Positions 42,264 to 51,318 of a DNA stretch of 64,000 nucleotides are shown here, piece by piece. Source of the DNA: Lysobacter firmicutimachus (GTDB taxonomy: Bacteria; Pseudomonadota; Gammaproteobacteria; Xanthomonadales; Xanthomonadaceae). Position numbers and translations under genes: made by a program. The stretch lies in contig NZ_JBANDL010000002.1 in the NCBI RefSeq assembly GCF_037027445.1, positions 5,092,001 through 5,156,000 on the forward strand, read 5' to 3'. The first letter of the stretch is position 1, and each line of letters starts with the position of its first letter. Below the pieces are notes generated by a model, which was given only the letters and a program-made list of their open reading frames with translations, searched no databases and was not told the origin of the DNA.

Positions 42264-42799
42264 GCGCACCCGCTTGGCCGCGATAGGAGCGGCGTCCCGC
42301 GGGGATGGGTTCCGGTCGTAAGCGGCGCCCCGCCGCAACGGCGCACACGAGCGCCGACGTCCGGGCACGGGTCCGATACTTTCGCCACGGCCGATGCCCC
42401 GGCGTCGGGTCGCGGTGCGGTATTTCCTCGCCTCGTCTGTCGCGGCTCGCGCCGCTCCAGCGAGCAGCCGCGACATCCGGTGTGCATGCGTCGCCTTGCC
42501 CGATCCAACCCGCCGCGCTCGACACGACCCGAGCGCGGCGCGCATGCGCACTCTGACGCCGATCCCATTTCCTGTCTTCGCCGCTTCGGCCCGGCATCGC
42601 GCGGGTAGGGGAGCGACGCCGGCGCGCGTTCGACACTATGGGGAGGGGCTGTAGAACAAGCGCCGTCGCTTCGCCGAGCGGCTTGTTTGCGGCATGCAAG
42701 ACCTTCGCCTTCGCGTACGACCCCGTTTCCGCGACCGCGTTCGCGGAACGGGCATTGGCTGGTCTTTTCCTTTTTTCGTTTACGACTCGGAGAACCTGC
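42264..42799. other. Gene-free gap with degenerate REP elements before the M4 protease
   Basis: About 536 bases. An eroded REP at 42283-42300 (ATAGGAGCGGCGT) faces a REP at 42438-42460 (TGTCGCGGCTCGCGCCGCTCC). The rest looks non-coding apart from the protease promoter near the right end, where the DNA becomes AT-richer (TTTTCCTTTTTTCGTTTACG). No gene found. Confidence 0.6.
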
Positions 42800-44674
42800 A
42801 TGTCCAGCAAGCAACGTCTTTTGACCGCCTCGATCCTGTTGGCGATCACCGGTTCCACCGCCACCGCCTGGGTGGCAACGCAGTACGGCAGCGATCGCGC
42901 GCCCGGCATGGCCGGCGCCGCCGACGGCGCCGCTCGACGCGCGCCTGCCGCGTCCGCGCAGGCTTCGCATGCGTTGTCCGCTTTCGCCGAGGCGCCGGCG
43001 CGTTCGGGCGCCACTCCGGCCGACCAGCTCGAGCGGCATCCGGCGGTGGCGCGCGCGCGCGATCTGCTGCAGGCCGAGAAGATCCGCAGCGCCGGCGTAC
43101 AGGCCGACCGCAACGCGATCGAAGCCGAGCAGTACCGTCCGCGCGACCTCATCGTGGAAGCCGACGGCAGTCAGCACGTGCGTTTCGATCGCAACTATCA
43201 AGGCTTGCCGGTGATCGGCGGCGACCTGGTCGCGCACATGAAGGACGGCCTGCTGCGCTCGGTCAGCCGCAGCCTCGATCTGCAGCTGGGCCGGGGCGGC
43301 CAGGCGTCGCCGAAGCTGTCGGCCGGCGAAGCCATCGCCGACGCCGGCGTGCATTTCGCCGGCCGCTTCATGCAGGCGCCGAGCTCGCGCATGGTGTATT
43401 TCGCCAAGGACAACCAGCCGCGCCTGGCCTACGAGGTGACCTTCCGCGGTCTCAACAAGTTCGAACGCCCGGTCCACGACCTGATCTACGTCGACGCCGG
43501 CGACGGCAGCCTGCTCGGCCGCGACAGCCGCATCTACAGCGCCGAATCGGTCGAAGGCCAGGGCTACACCATCACCCGCGGCAAAGTCGCGATCTCGACC
43601 AGCAAGGTCGGCGCCGAAGAAAGCGACGGCCGCGGCGCCGGCTTCCTGCTGCGCGACGACAAGCGCGGCGGCGGCACCGTGCACAACACCGGCGGCACCG
43701 TGGTCGACCTGTACTTCGGCGGCGGCGACTTCAGCGCCCCGCCGATGTTCGACAAGGACAATCTGTGGGGCAACGAACAGATGTCCAACATCGAACGCAC
43801 CGGCGTGGAAGCCCACTACGGCGTGTCCAAGACCTGGGACTACTACAAGAAGCTCTACGACCGCGCTGGCATCTTCGGTGACAACAAGGGCGTGGAGAGC
43901 TTCGTCAACGTCACTTTCACCATCTTCTACTTCATCGACGCAGGCGGCACCAACGCGTTCTGGGACGGCGAAGCCAAGCGCATGGTCTACGGCAACGGCG
44001 ACTACGGCATCTCCAACCCGGTGGTCGCGCTCGACGTCGCCGGCCACGAGATGTCGCATGGCGTGACCCAGGCCACGTCCAACCTGGCCTACTCCGGCGA
44101 TGCCGGCGGCCTCAACGAGGCCAGCTCGGACATCCACGGCACCCTGGTCGAATTCTTCGACAACAGCCCGAAGGACCCGCCGGACTACCTGATCGGCGAG
44201 AACGTGATGCTCGACGGCAAGCCGCTGCGCTACATGTTCAAGCCCAGCCTCGATGTCGCCGAGGACGGCAGCGGTTCGTTCGACTGCTACCCGGCCGGCG
44301 GTTTCACCGAGGAAGACCCGCACTACACCTCCGGCGTCGGCAATCACTTCTTCTACCTGCTCGCCGAAGGCCAGAAGGTGCCCAAATCGCACCGCAAGAC
44401 CCTGCAGCCGGCCGACCTGGTCTGCAATGGCGCGACCGGCCTGAAGGGCCTGAGCCCGAATACCGCCGGGCAGATCTGGTACCGCGCCAACACCCTGTAC
44501 CTGACCTCGCAGGCCAGCTACCCGCAGGCGCGCGAGGCGACCCAGAACGCGGCCCAGGACCTGGTCGACAAGGGCCTGCTCAAGGCCAGCGCGGTCAAGA
44601 CCGTGGCCTGCGCCTGGGAAGCGGTGTCGGTGCCGCTGCCGGAAGGCTCCAAGGGCGTGAGCTGCAAGAGCTGA
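42800..44674 (+). CDS. Secreted M4 (thermolysin-type) zinc metalloprotease
   Basis: 624 residues: signal peptide (SILLAITGSTATAWVA), long Ala-rich segment, an FTP/propeptide region (about 100-250; HVRFDRNYQGLPVIGGDLVAH), then the catalytic domain with the zinc site HEMSH (416-420), third ligand E440 in GGLNEASSDIHG, and the C-terminal catalytic His in GVGNHFFYLLAEG. Two or three disulfide-type cysteines occur late (FDCYPAGG, LVCNGA, VACAW, VSCKS). Such enzymes are exported, autoprocess and degrade protein outside the cell, a trait fitting a predatory or lytic bacterium. GGAGAAC ribosome site; a strong terminator follows. Confidence 0.95.
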   Translation: MSSKQRLLTASILLAITGSTATAWVATQYGSDRAPGMAGAADGAARRAPAASAQASHALSAFAEAPARSGATPADQLERHPAVARARDLLQAEKIRSAGVQADRNAIEAEQYRPRDLIVEADGSQHVRFDRNYQGLPVIGGDLVAHMKDGLLRSVSRSLDLQLGRGGQASPKLSAGEAIADAGVHFAGRFMQAPSSRMVYFAKDNQPRLAYEVTFRGLNKFERPVHDLIYVDAGDGSLLGRDSRIYSAESVEGQGYTITRGKVAISTSKVGAEESDGRGAGFLLRDDKRGGGTVHNTGGTVVDLYFGGGDFSAPPMFDKDNLWGNEQMSNIERTGVEAHYGVSKTWDYYKKLYDRAGIFGDNKGVESFVNVTFTIFYFIDAGGTNAFWDGEAKRMVYGNGDYGISNPVVALDVAGHEMSHGVTQATSNLAYSGDAGGLNEASSDIHGTLVEFFDNSPKDPPDYLIGENVMLDGKPLRYMFKPSLDVAEDGSGSFDCYPAGGFTEEDPHYTSGVGNHFFYLLAEGQKVPKSHRKTLQPADLVCNGATGLKGLSPNTAGQIWYRANTLYLTSQASYPQAREATQNAAQDLVDKGLLKASAVKTVACAWEAVSVPLPEGSKGVSCKS

Positions 44675-44712
44675 GATCTACCCGTGTCAACGCGCTGATT
44701 GGCTGTTATTGC

Positions 44713-44741
44713 ACCCCCGTCCATGAGGATGGGGGTTTTTT
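44713..44741 (+). terminator. Intrinsic terminator of the M4 protease gene
   Basis: ACCCCCGTCC (44713-44722), loop ATGA, GGATGGGGGT (44727-44736), then TTTTTT to 44741. A 10-bp stem with one G-U pair; about 39 bases after the stop. Confidence 0.9.
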
Positions 44742-44784
44742 CTGCACTGCGCTCGCCGTCGTCGCCGCCGCGATGCCGGCGGCT

Positions 44785-45510
44785 TCAGCGCGATGCGGCG
44801 CCGCGCAACGGCAGGTAGGCACCGTCGAGGCTGCCGTTGGCGCCGCAGTACGGCGTCGCGCCGCGGTCGCCGTCGGCACCGAGCGGCCCGTCCTCCAGGG
44901 CCAGCAAGGCGCCGTCGCGGCGCAGGCTCACCCGGCGCCGATACTCGGCATCGTCGGCCTGCCAGCGGTCGCCGCGCGCGATCGCCGTACCGTCGTATTC
45001 GCACAGCCAGCGCGCGGTGATCGGCTCGGCACCGGACACGACGAGCTGCCATCGGCCATCGCGCGCTTCGACCTGCGCCTGACTTTCCAGATTCCCCCAG
45101 CGGCCCGCGGGGCCGCGCCGCGGCGACGTATCGATCGCTTCGAGAAACTCGATCCGGCGGCGCTGCAGGCGCTCCAGGCCGGCCACGCCGCCGTCGTCGG
45201 TGGTCAGCGCATGCACCCGGTCGCGTACGTAAAGAAAGTAGCGCTGATCGCGCGCCAGGGCTTCGCGGCCTGTCGCGTCCAGCGCTTGCCGCCGTTGCCG
45301 GTACAGCCCGGCGATGCGCGCGTCCTGCCGCGCCAGTTGCGGCTGCGCGCAGATCGCCCGTTCGCTCGGCGTCTGCGCCCGCTTGCAGTCGAACGAAGGC
45401 GAGGCCGCCTGCGCCGACGGCAGCAGTGCCGCCAGCGTCGCGGCGAGCGCGACTGTCCGGCGGAAGCGGAACGTCCAGCCGCATCGGTGCGCCGATGTCG
45501 TCGCATTCAT
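44785..45510 (-). CDS. LprI/DUF1311-like exported protein
   Basis: 241 residues. A signal peptide (TVALAATLAALLPSAQAA) precedes a DUF1311/LprI N-terminal motif: SFDCKRAQTPSERAICAQPQLARQDARIAGLYRQRRQAL, with the hallmark C-x10-14-E-x-x-I-C disulfide pair. Two more cysteines (WLCEYD, TPYCGAN) sit in a C-terminal domain. LprI-type proteins in mycobacteria inhibit lysozyme; that function is not shown here. The next gene on the strand is a paralogue 9 bases away. Confidence 0.8.
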   Translation of the reverse strand: MNATTSAHRCGWTFRFRRTVALAATLAALLPSAQAASPSFDCKRAQTPSERAICAQPQLARQDARIAGLYRQRRQALDATGREALARDQRYFLYVRDRVHALTTDDGGVAGLERLQRRRIEFLEAIDTSPRRGPAGRWGNLESQAQVEARDGRWQLVVSGAEPITARWLCEYDGTAIARGDRWQADDAEYRRRVSLRRDGALLALEDGPLGADGDRGATPYCGANGSLDGAYLPLRGAASR

Positions 45511-45519
45511 GACGTCGGC

Positions 45520-46359
45520 TCAGGGATAGAACGGAACGCGTGCGAGCTTGTACGCGCCGTCGATCTTGCGGAACACCCGCTGCTCGAAGATATCGTCGTC
45601 CTCGAGCAGGTACTCGCCCGGCGCGATCGGACCGACGACTTCGACCTCGCCGTCCTCGTCGCGAACTTCGTCGACGGCCGGGTCGTACGCGCGCAGGCGC
45701 CGCTCGCGCAGCGCCGTGCGTACCGCCGGCGACAACACCCGTTCGTACTTGGCGCGAAACTCGTCCGGGGTCAGGCTGCTGCGGGTGGCGCGCAGTTCCT
45801 GCGTCGAGCAGCCGTCCTCGGCGTTCACGCAACTCAGGCCGGTGGCGTAGTCGGCGAACGGACGAGCGCTCATGCGCGCGACCGCCTCGCGATCGTCGGC
45901 GGCGACCGCGCGGCGGAAGTCGTCGATAAACACCTCGAACTCGCCGTGGCGCTCGTAGCGATAGACGGGCATCGATGCGGCCGGTGTCTCCAACGCTTGC
46001 ACCCAGTCGCGGCGCAGCTCGGCGATGCGCCGGTCGTAGGCGCGCAACAGGCAAGCCTCGTCGGCGCAGGCGTCGCGGCGGGCGAGCCAGGCGGCTTGAC
46101 CGACCGCGAGCGGGTCGATGCGACGGCCGCTGGCGCCGTCGATGCCGGCGGTTTCGGCCTGGATCTGCCGATACAGGCCATTGAGCTCGGCATCGCGCCG
46201 CGATAACTCGTCGCTGGCGCAGATGCGCTGTTCGACCGCGCTGCGCGCATGCCGGCAGTCGAAACCCGGTGCGGCGGCGGTGGCGGCAGCCGCCGCGCCG
46301 GCCAGCGTCAGGCCCAGCACGGCGAGGGAATACAGGCGGAGCGGATACAGACCGAGCAT
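45520..46359 (-). CDS. LprI/DUF1311-like exported protein with extra C-terminal domain
   Basis: 279 residues. Signal peptide (LAVLGLTLAGAAAAATAAA), then the same DUF1311 motif as its neighbour (GFDCRHARSAVEQRICASDELSRRDAELNGLYRQIQ). Further cysteine pairs (DACADEACLLR and SCVNAEDGCST) support a periplasmic location. The C-terminal ~130 residues (FEVFIDDFRRAVAADDREAVARM onward) form a distinct domain that I cannot name. It precedes its paralogue by 9 bases and is surely in the same transcript. Confidence 0.78.
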   Translation of the reverse strand: MLGLYPLRLYSLAVLGLTLAGAAAAATAAAPGFDCRHARSAVEQRICASDELSRRDAELNGLYRQIQAETAGIDGASGRRIDPLAVGQAAWLARRDACADEACLLRAYDRRIAELRRDWVQALETPAASMPVYRYERHGEFEVFIDDFRRAVAADDREAVARMSARPFADYATGLSCVNAEDGCSTQELRATRSSLTPDEFRAKYERVLSPAVRTALRERRLRAYDPAVDEVRDEDGEVEVVGPIAPGEYLLEDDDIFEQRVFRKIDGAYKLARVPFYP

Positions 46360-46492
46360 GCGAGATCCTTTCGATGCGATGAATCACATGGCGGCGCGCG
46401 ATCGCAGCCGCCGTTTCCTGCGCAGGCGACGATCCGGCCCGCGCCCTGCGGCATTGTCGTCCGGCCGCGGCGGCGCGCGCCAGTCGCGCGGC

Positions 46493-47395
46493 TCAAGCCA
46501 CCGGCGGATGGCGGAACAGGTGCTCGCCGATGAAGTCCAGGAACACCCGCAGCTTAGGCGACATCAGCCGATGCTCCGGCCACAAGGCCCAGAACTGGCC
46601 GCGCTGCGCTTCGAAGCCCGGCAGCACCCGGCACAGGCGGCCGTCGGCGAGCAGTTCGCGGACCATGAAATCGGTGGTGTAGACGATGCCCAGCCCGTGC
46701 ACCGCCGCCGACACCGCCGCTTCGATGTTGTTGCACACCAGCGCCGACGGCAGGTGCGGCGGCGACTCGCCCGGCTCCAGGCGCAGCGACCATTCCTGGA
46801 CCTTGCCGCTGTTGGCGAAGCGGTAGTGGATGCACTCGTGCGCCTCCAGGTCGGCCGGCCGACGCGGCTCGCCGCGCCGCTGCAAGTAAGCGGGCGCGGC
46901 GCAGAGCATGAAGCAGAACGGCCCCAGCCGGCGCGCGCGCAGCCGCGAGTCGGGCATGTCGCCGCTGCGGATCACCACATCGAAGCCGCCCTCGACCACG
47001 TCGACCAGTTGATCGTTGAAGTCCAGGTCCAGCAATACCTCCGGGTGCAGGCGACGGAATTCGTCCAGCACCGGCATCAGGAACCGGTAGCCCGCGGTCG
47101 GCAGGCCGATGCGCAACCGACCGCGCGGCGCCTGCATGGCGTGAGTCAGCATCGCCTCGGCTTCTTCCAGCTCGTCCAGCAGCGGCCGGCAGCGTTCGTA
47201 GAAGGCCTGGCCCTCTTCGGTCAGGCGCACGTTGCGGGTGTTGCGCTGGAGCAAGCGCACGCCGAGCTGCTGTTCGAGCTTGGCCACGCTCTTGCCGACC
47301 GCCGAGGACGACAGGCCGAGCAGGCGCCCGGCGCCGACGAAGCTGCGGGTCTGGGCGGTGCGCACGAAGGCCAGCAGGCTGCCGAGTTTGTCCAT
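46493..47395 (-). CDS. LysR-family transcriptional regulator
   Basis: 300 residues: N-terminal winged helix (LLAFVRTAQTRSFVGAGRLLGLSSSAVGKSVAKLEQQLGVRLLQRNTRNVRLTEEG, about 7-60), long linker helix and a periplasmic-binding-protein-like effector domain (RGRLRIGLPTAGYRFLMPVLDEF, LVCNNIEAAVSAAVHGLGIVYTTDFMVRELL). It is divergent from an MFS exporter with 117 bases between starts, so the usual inference is that it controls that exporter. Start ATG 47395. Confidence 0.96.
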   Translation of the reverse strand: MDKLGSLLAFVRTAQTRSFVGAGRLLGLSSSAVGKSVAKLEQQLGVRLLQRNTRNVRLTEEGQAFYERCRPLLDELEEAEAMLTHAMQAPRGRLRIGLPTAGYRFLMPVLDEFRRLHPEVLLDLDFNDQLVDVVEGGFDVVIRSGDMPDSRLRARRLGPFCFMLCAAPAYLQRRGEPRRPADLEAHECIHYRFANSGKVQEWSLRLEPGESPPHLPSALVCNNIEAAVSAAVHGLGIVYTTDFMVRELLADGRLCRVLPGFEAQRGQFWALWPEHRLMSPKLRVFLDFIGEHLFRHPPVA

Positions 47396-47420
47396 GGCGG
47401 AAATCTTGCGCGATCGATTA

Positions 47421-47435
47421 TGGAAAATTGTTCCA
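47421..47435. promoter_or_regulatory. Candidate LysR operator in the regulator/exporter intergenic region
   Basis: TGGAA (47421-47425) and TTCCA (47431-47435) form an inverted repeat with spacer AATTG; TTCCAC recurs at 47461-47466. It is near the regulator start and fits an autoregulatory binding site, though the exact T-N11-A spacing is not met. Confidence 0.45.
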
Positions 47436-47512
47436 CAAAGCCAGGATCGCGGGCCGGTTTTTCCACGATTGCGGCGCCCCTAGGCTGTAACGCCCCGCAC
47501 GCCGATCCCTCC

Positions 47513-49084
47513 ATGTCCGTTTCCCTGCCCGCCGACCGCCCGGTCGGGCGCCTGGACCGCTATCTGGTCCTTGGCGCCGTCAGTCTCGCCGGCCTGGTCC
47601 TGCCCTTGAGTTTCACCGGCCCGCCGGTCGCCATTCCCGCCATCGCCGCCGAACTCGGCGGCAGCCCGGTGGCGCTGAACTGGATCACCAACGCCTTCAT
47701 GCTTGCCTTCGGCAGTTGCCTGATGGCCGCCGGCACCCTGGCCGACACCTACGGCCGCAAGCGCACGTTCGCCACCGGCATCCTCGCCTATGCGCTGGTG
47801 TCGCTGCTGCTGGCGCTGGCGCCGAACCTGCTCGCGCTGAACCTGCTGCGCCTGTTGCAGGGCGTGGCCGCGGCACTGGCGCTGGCCGGCGGCAACGCGG
47901 CGCTGTCGCAGGAATTCCACGGCCCGGCGCGAATCCGCGCCTTCAGCCTGCTCGGCACCGCGTTCGGCATCGGCCTGGCCTTCGGCCCCAGCCTGGCCGG
48001 CTGGCTGGTGCAAAGCCAGGGCTGGCGGGCGGTGTTCCTGTCCAGCCTCGCCATCGCGGTGCTGGCCAGCGCGTTCGGCGTGCCGCGCATGCGCGAGTCG
48101 CGCGATCCCGAGGCACGCGGGCTGGACTGGCCGGGCTGTTTCAGTTCGACCGCGATGCTGAGCCTGCTGACCACCGGCCTGCTGCTGGCGCCGGAGCGCG
48201 GCTGGTCCGATCCCTGGGTGCTCGCGGCCCTGATCGGCGCCCTCGCGCTGCTGGCGCTGTTCGTGCGGGTGGAAACCCGCGCGGCGCGGCCGATGCTCGA
48301 CCTCAGCCTGTTTCGCCTGCCGCGTTTCGTCGGCGCGCAGTTGCTGCCGATCGGCACCGGCTTCGCCTATCTGGTCCTGATCATCGTCTTGCCGCTGCGC
48401 TTGATCGGCCTGCACGGCTACAGCGCGATCGAGGCCGGCGCGCTGATGATGGCCTTGTCGGCGCCGATGCTGCTGGTGCCGTTCGCGGCGGCGCTGCTGA
48501 GCCATCGCCTCGCCGCCGGCGTGCTGTGCGGCGGCGGCCTGTGGCTGGCCGCGGCCGGATTGGTCTGGCTCGGCGCGATCGCCGGCCAAGCCGGGGCCGC
48601 GGCACTGGTCGCGCCGCTGCTGCTGATCGGCACCGGCGCGGCGGTGCCGTGGGGCCTGATGGACGGCCTGGCGATCAGCGTGGTACCGAAGGAGCGCGCC
48701 GGCATGGCCGCGGGCGTGTTCGGCGCCAGCCGGGTCTCGGGCGAGGGCATCGCCATCGCCGTGGTCGCCGCGGCCCTGGCCGGCCTGCTGCAGTGGCAGC
48801 TACGGGCGCTCGCGCCCGACGCCGGCGCGGCGCTGGGCCAGGCCGCGCAACGCCTGGCCACCGGCGATGCGGCGCACGCGCGGGAACTGCTGCCGGGGCT
48901 GGATGCCGCCGCGCTGCGCCACGGCTACGAGCGCGCGTTCGCCTGGCTGATGTACCTGCTGGCGGCGGTCACCGCGGCGATCGCGTGGGGGGCGTATGCG
49001 CTGCTCGGCGATGCCTCGGCGCACGAGGCGACGCCGCAATCGGCGACCTCGCACGCCGGGGCGGCCTGCGCCGACGCACCGTAA
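47513..49084 (+). CDS. MFS multidrug efflux transporter (DHA2-like)
   Basis: 523 residues with about 13-14 transmembrane helices. Motif A is present between helices 2 and 3 (AGTLADTYGRKRTFATG), and the proton-linked exporter motif C appears in helix 5 (LLGTAFGIGLAFGPSLAGWLV). The DHA2 (14-helix) family is typically driven by proton exchange to export drugs or dyes. A long C-terminal tail (HEATPQSATSHAGAACADAP) is polar. The divergent LysR regulator probably controls it. Start ATG at 47513; the preceding CCTAGGCTGTAAC could hold the -10. Confidence 0.92.
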   Translation: MSVSLPADRPVGRLDRYLVLGAVSLAGLVLPLSFTGPPVAIPAIAAELGGSPVALNWITNAFMLAFGSCLMAAGTLADTYGRKRTFATGILAYALVSLLLALAPNLLALNLLRLLQGVAAALALAGGNAALSQEFHGPARIRAFSLLGTAFGIGLAFGPSLAGWLVQSQGWRAVFLSSLAIAVLASAFGVPRMRESRDPEARGLDWPGCFSSTAMLSLLTTGLLLAPERGWSDPWVLAALIGALALLALFVRVETRAARPMLDLSLFRLPRFVGAQLLPIGTGFAYLVLIIVLPLRLIGLHGYSAIEAGALMMALSAPMLLVPFAAALLSHRLAAGVLCGGGLWLAAAGLVWLGAIAGQAGAAALVAPLLLIGTGAAVPWGLMDGLAISVVPKERAGMAAGVFGASRVSGEGIAIAVVAAALAGLLQWQLRALAPDAGAALGQAAQRLATGDAAHARELLPGLDAAALRHGYERAFAWLMYLLAAVTAAIAWGAYALLGDASAHEATPQSATSHAGAACADAP

Positions 49085-49153
49085 CGTCGGCGGACTGCGA
49101 CGCGAGCGGCGCGCTGCGATCGATGGGCGGACGGATCGGCCACAGCGAACCGG

Positions 49154-50257
49154 TCAGAACAGGTCCAACTGCGGCGTCGGCTTGCGCGGCGGCACGAACT
49201 GCGCGGTGTCCAGCGCCGGCAAGCGGCCGAAGCCGTGCCGGCGCCAGGCCTTGCGGAAGCGCTGCGCGATCAGTTGCGCGAACGGCCCTTCGCCGCGCTG
49301 GCGCTTGCCGAAGGCGGCGTCGTAGTCCTTGCCGCCGCGCATCTGCTGGATCAGGCTCATCGCGTGCGCGGCGCGGTCGGGGTAGTGCAGTTGCAGCCAA
49401 TCGCGCCAGACCTGCTTGAGTTCGTGCGGCAGGCGCAGCAGCACGTAGCCGGCGGCGCGCGCGCCCGCCGCATGCGCGGCTTCGAGGATGCGTTCGATCT
49501 CGCCGTCGTTGATGGTCGGAATCACCGGCGCGACCATCACCCCGACCGGCACCCCGGCCTCGGCCAGGGTGCGCATGGCCTTGAGCCGCGCATGCGGCGC
49601 GGAAGCGCGCGGCTCCATCCGCGCCGACAGCTGGTTGTCGAGCGTGGTCACCGAGAAGTACACCGACACCAGCCCGCGCTGCGCCATCGAGGCCAGCACC
49701 TCGATATCGCGCACCACCGAGGCGTTCTTGGTCAGCAGGCTGAAGGGATGCGAGCAGGCGTCGAGCACCTCGATCACGCCGCGGGTGATCCGGTAGCGGC
49801 GCTCGATCGGCTGGTAGGAATCGGTGTTGATGCCCAGCGCGATCGGCGAGCAGACATAGCCGGGCCGGGCGAGTTCGGTCTGCAGCCGTTCGGCGGCGTT
49901 GACCTTGGCGAACAGCCGGGTTTCGAAGTCCAGCCCCGGCGACAGTTCCAGGTAGGCGTGCGAGGGCCGGGCGAAGCAATACACGCAGCCGTGTTCGCAA
50001 CCGCGATAAGGATTGAGCGACTGACCGAAGGCGATGTCGGGCGAGTCGTTGCGGCTGATGATGCTGCGCGCGGTTTCCTCGCTGACCCGGGTGTCCGGGC
50101 GCGAGACCGCATCGGCGTCCTCGTACAGGGAACCCCAGCCGTCGTCCTCGCCGTGGGCGGTGCGGACCTCGTAGCGGCCGGCGAGGTAGGACGCCGAGCC
50201 GCGGCCCTTGATCGCCGCCGGCTGCAGATTGGTCAGGGTTTTGCGCGCCGAGTCCAT
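49154..50257 (-). CDS. PA0069-family radical SAM protein
   Basis: 367 residues. The [4Fe-4S] ligands C87, C91 and C94 occur in YRGCEHGCVYCFARPSH; this spacing and the preceding IISRNDSPDIAFGQSLNPY are those of the Rv2578c/PA0069 radical SAM family related to spore photoproduct lyase. The function is unknown. The C-terminus PRKPTPQLDLF resembles a beta-clamp-binding QLxLF peptide, which hints at a DNA-linked role. It converges with the MFS gene and precedes a gap to the SIMPL gene. Confidence 0.9.
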   Translation of the reverse strand: MDSARKTLTNLQPAAIKGRGSASYLAGRYEVRTAHGEDDGWGSLYEDADAVSRPDTRVSEETARSIISRNDSPDIAFGQSLNPYRGCEHGCVYCFARPSHAYLELSPGLDFETRLFAKVNAAERLQTELARPGYVCSPIALGINTDSYQPIERRYRITRGVIEVLDACSHPFSLLTKNASVVRDIEVLASMAQRGLVSVYFSVTTLDNQLSARMEPRASAPHARLKAMRTLAEAGVPVGVMVAPVIPTINDGEIERILEAAHAAGARAAGYVLLRLPHELKQVWRDWLQLHYPDRAAHAMSLIQQMRGGKDYDAAFGKRQRGEGPFAQLIAQRFRKAWRRHGFGRLPALDTAQFVPPRKPTPQLDLF

Positions 50258-50385
50258 CCGCGCAGCCTACGCCGCCGGCGTCGCAGGATACGCGACACGA
50301 TCGGATCGCTCGGTTCCAGCGCGGCGTCGCCGGCAAGCTGAATGCGCTTGCGGGCAGGCCGGGACACCCGCGCCGCGCAACCGGC

Positions 50386-51126
50386 TTATTCGATCGCGAA
50401 CCGGGTGCTGACCGAAGCGGTGACGCTGATCTGGCCGACCGACAGGGTTTCGCTGTCGCCCGTTTCGCCGCCGCCGGCGCTGTTCTGCATGACGTTCTGC
50501 ATCATCTGGCCGCCGCTCATGCCGCCGCCCCAGCGGCTGCTGCTGCGCCACCAACCGCCGGCATACGACTCCGACACGTTCAGCACCGGTCCGCGCCGCA
50601 CCCCGAGTTCGGCGGCCATCGCATCGGCTTTTTCTTTCGCCGCCTGGATCGCCAACGCGCGCGCGGCATCGCGGTGCTTGCGCAGCTGGGTGGTGCGGAA
50701 TTCGATGCCGTGGATGTATTGCACGCCGCTGGACAGCAATCCGGTCAGCACGTTTTCCAGTTCGCCGATCCGGGTCAGCTTGATGCCGATGCTCTTGCGC
50801 ACGATGTAGACCTGCGGCGTCGTGAGCGAGTAACCGGAGTGGTAGCTCGGCTCGATGCTGATGAAGTCAGTCTGCACGTCCTTGTCGGGCACGCCGCTGC
50901 GCTTGAGAAAGGCCAGGGCCTGGGCGACGTTGTCGTCGTTGCTGCGCTTGGCCTGGTCGAGCCGGGCATGGCGCGATTCGACCCCGACGTCGAGCAGGAT
51001 CACGTCCGGCACGACCTTGATCTCGGCCGAGGCCGACACGTCGACGCTGCGCGGTTGGGTTTCGGCGGACACCGGCGAGGAAAGCGAGGCGAGCAGGGCG
51101 ATGGCGAGCACGTGCCGGCGGATCAT
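50386..51126 (-). CDS. SIMPL-domain (DUF541) exported protein
   Basis: 246 residues with a signal peptide (LAIALLASLSSPVSAE), then the DUF541/SIMPL pattern: RSVDVSASAEIKVVPDVILLDVGVESR, NDDNVAQALAFLKRSGVPDKDVQTDFISIEPSYH, VRKSIGIKLTRIGELENVLTGLLSSGVQYIHGIEFRTTQ, and a helix QAAKEKADAMAAELGVRRG. Its C-terminus repeats the starting strand. SIMPL proteins (such as Escherichia coli YggE and periplasmic BP26) are oligomeric periplasmic proteins linked to stress. The ATG at 51126 begins the signal peptide. Confidence 0.92.
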   Translation of the reverse strand: MIRRHVLAIALLASLSSPVSAETQPRSVDVSASAEIKVVPDVILLDVGVESRHARLDQAKRSNDDNVAQALAFLKRSGVPDKDVQTDFISIEPSYHSGYSLTTPQVYIVRKSIGIKLTRIGELENVLTGLLSSGVQYIHGIEFRTTQLRKHRDAARALAIQAAKEKADAMAAELGVRRGPVLNVSESYAGGWWRSSSRWGGGMSGGQMMQNVMQNSAGGGETGDSETLSVGQISVTASVSTRFAIE

Positions 51127-51318
51127 GGGGGTCCTTCCTGTGGTCTGGCGGGCGAAGCCGCATCCTAACTCGACCCAGCAGGACCGGTCTTTGCCAGCGC
51201 GTGCACTCGTCACGGCCGCGAAACACCAGACCGGCGGACTATGCCGGCCGGGGCCCGCGGGCTAGCCTAGCGCTCGCGGCCGTATCGGCGGCGCCGCTCT
51301 GCGACGGAGTAACGAAAC

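Noticed and set aside
42230..44392. 720-aa minus-strand frame opposite the M4 protease
   Set aside because: Shadow of the protease gene; valine/alanine/glycine-rich with no motif or ribosome site.
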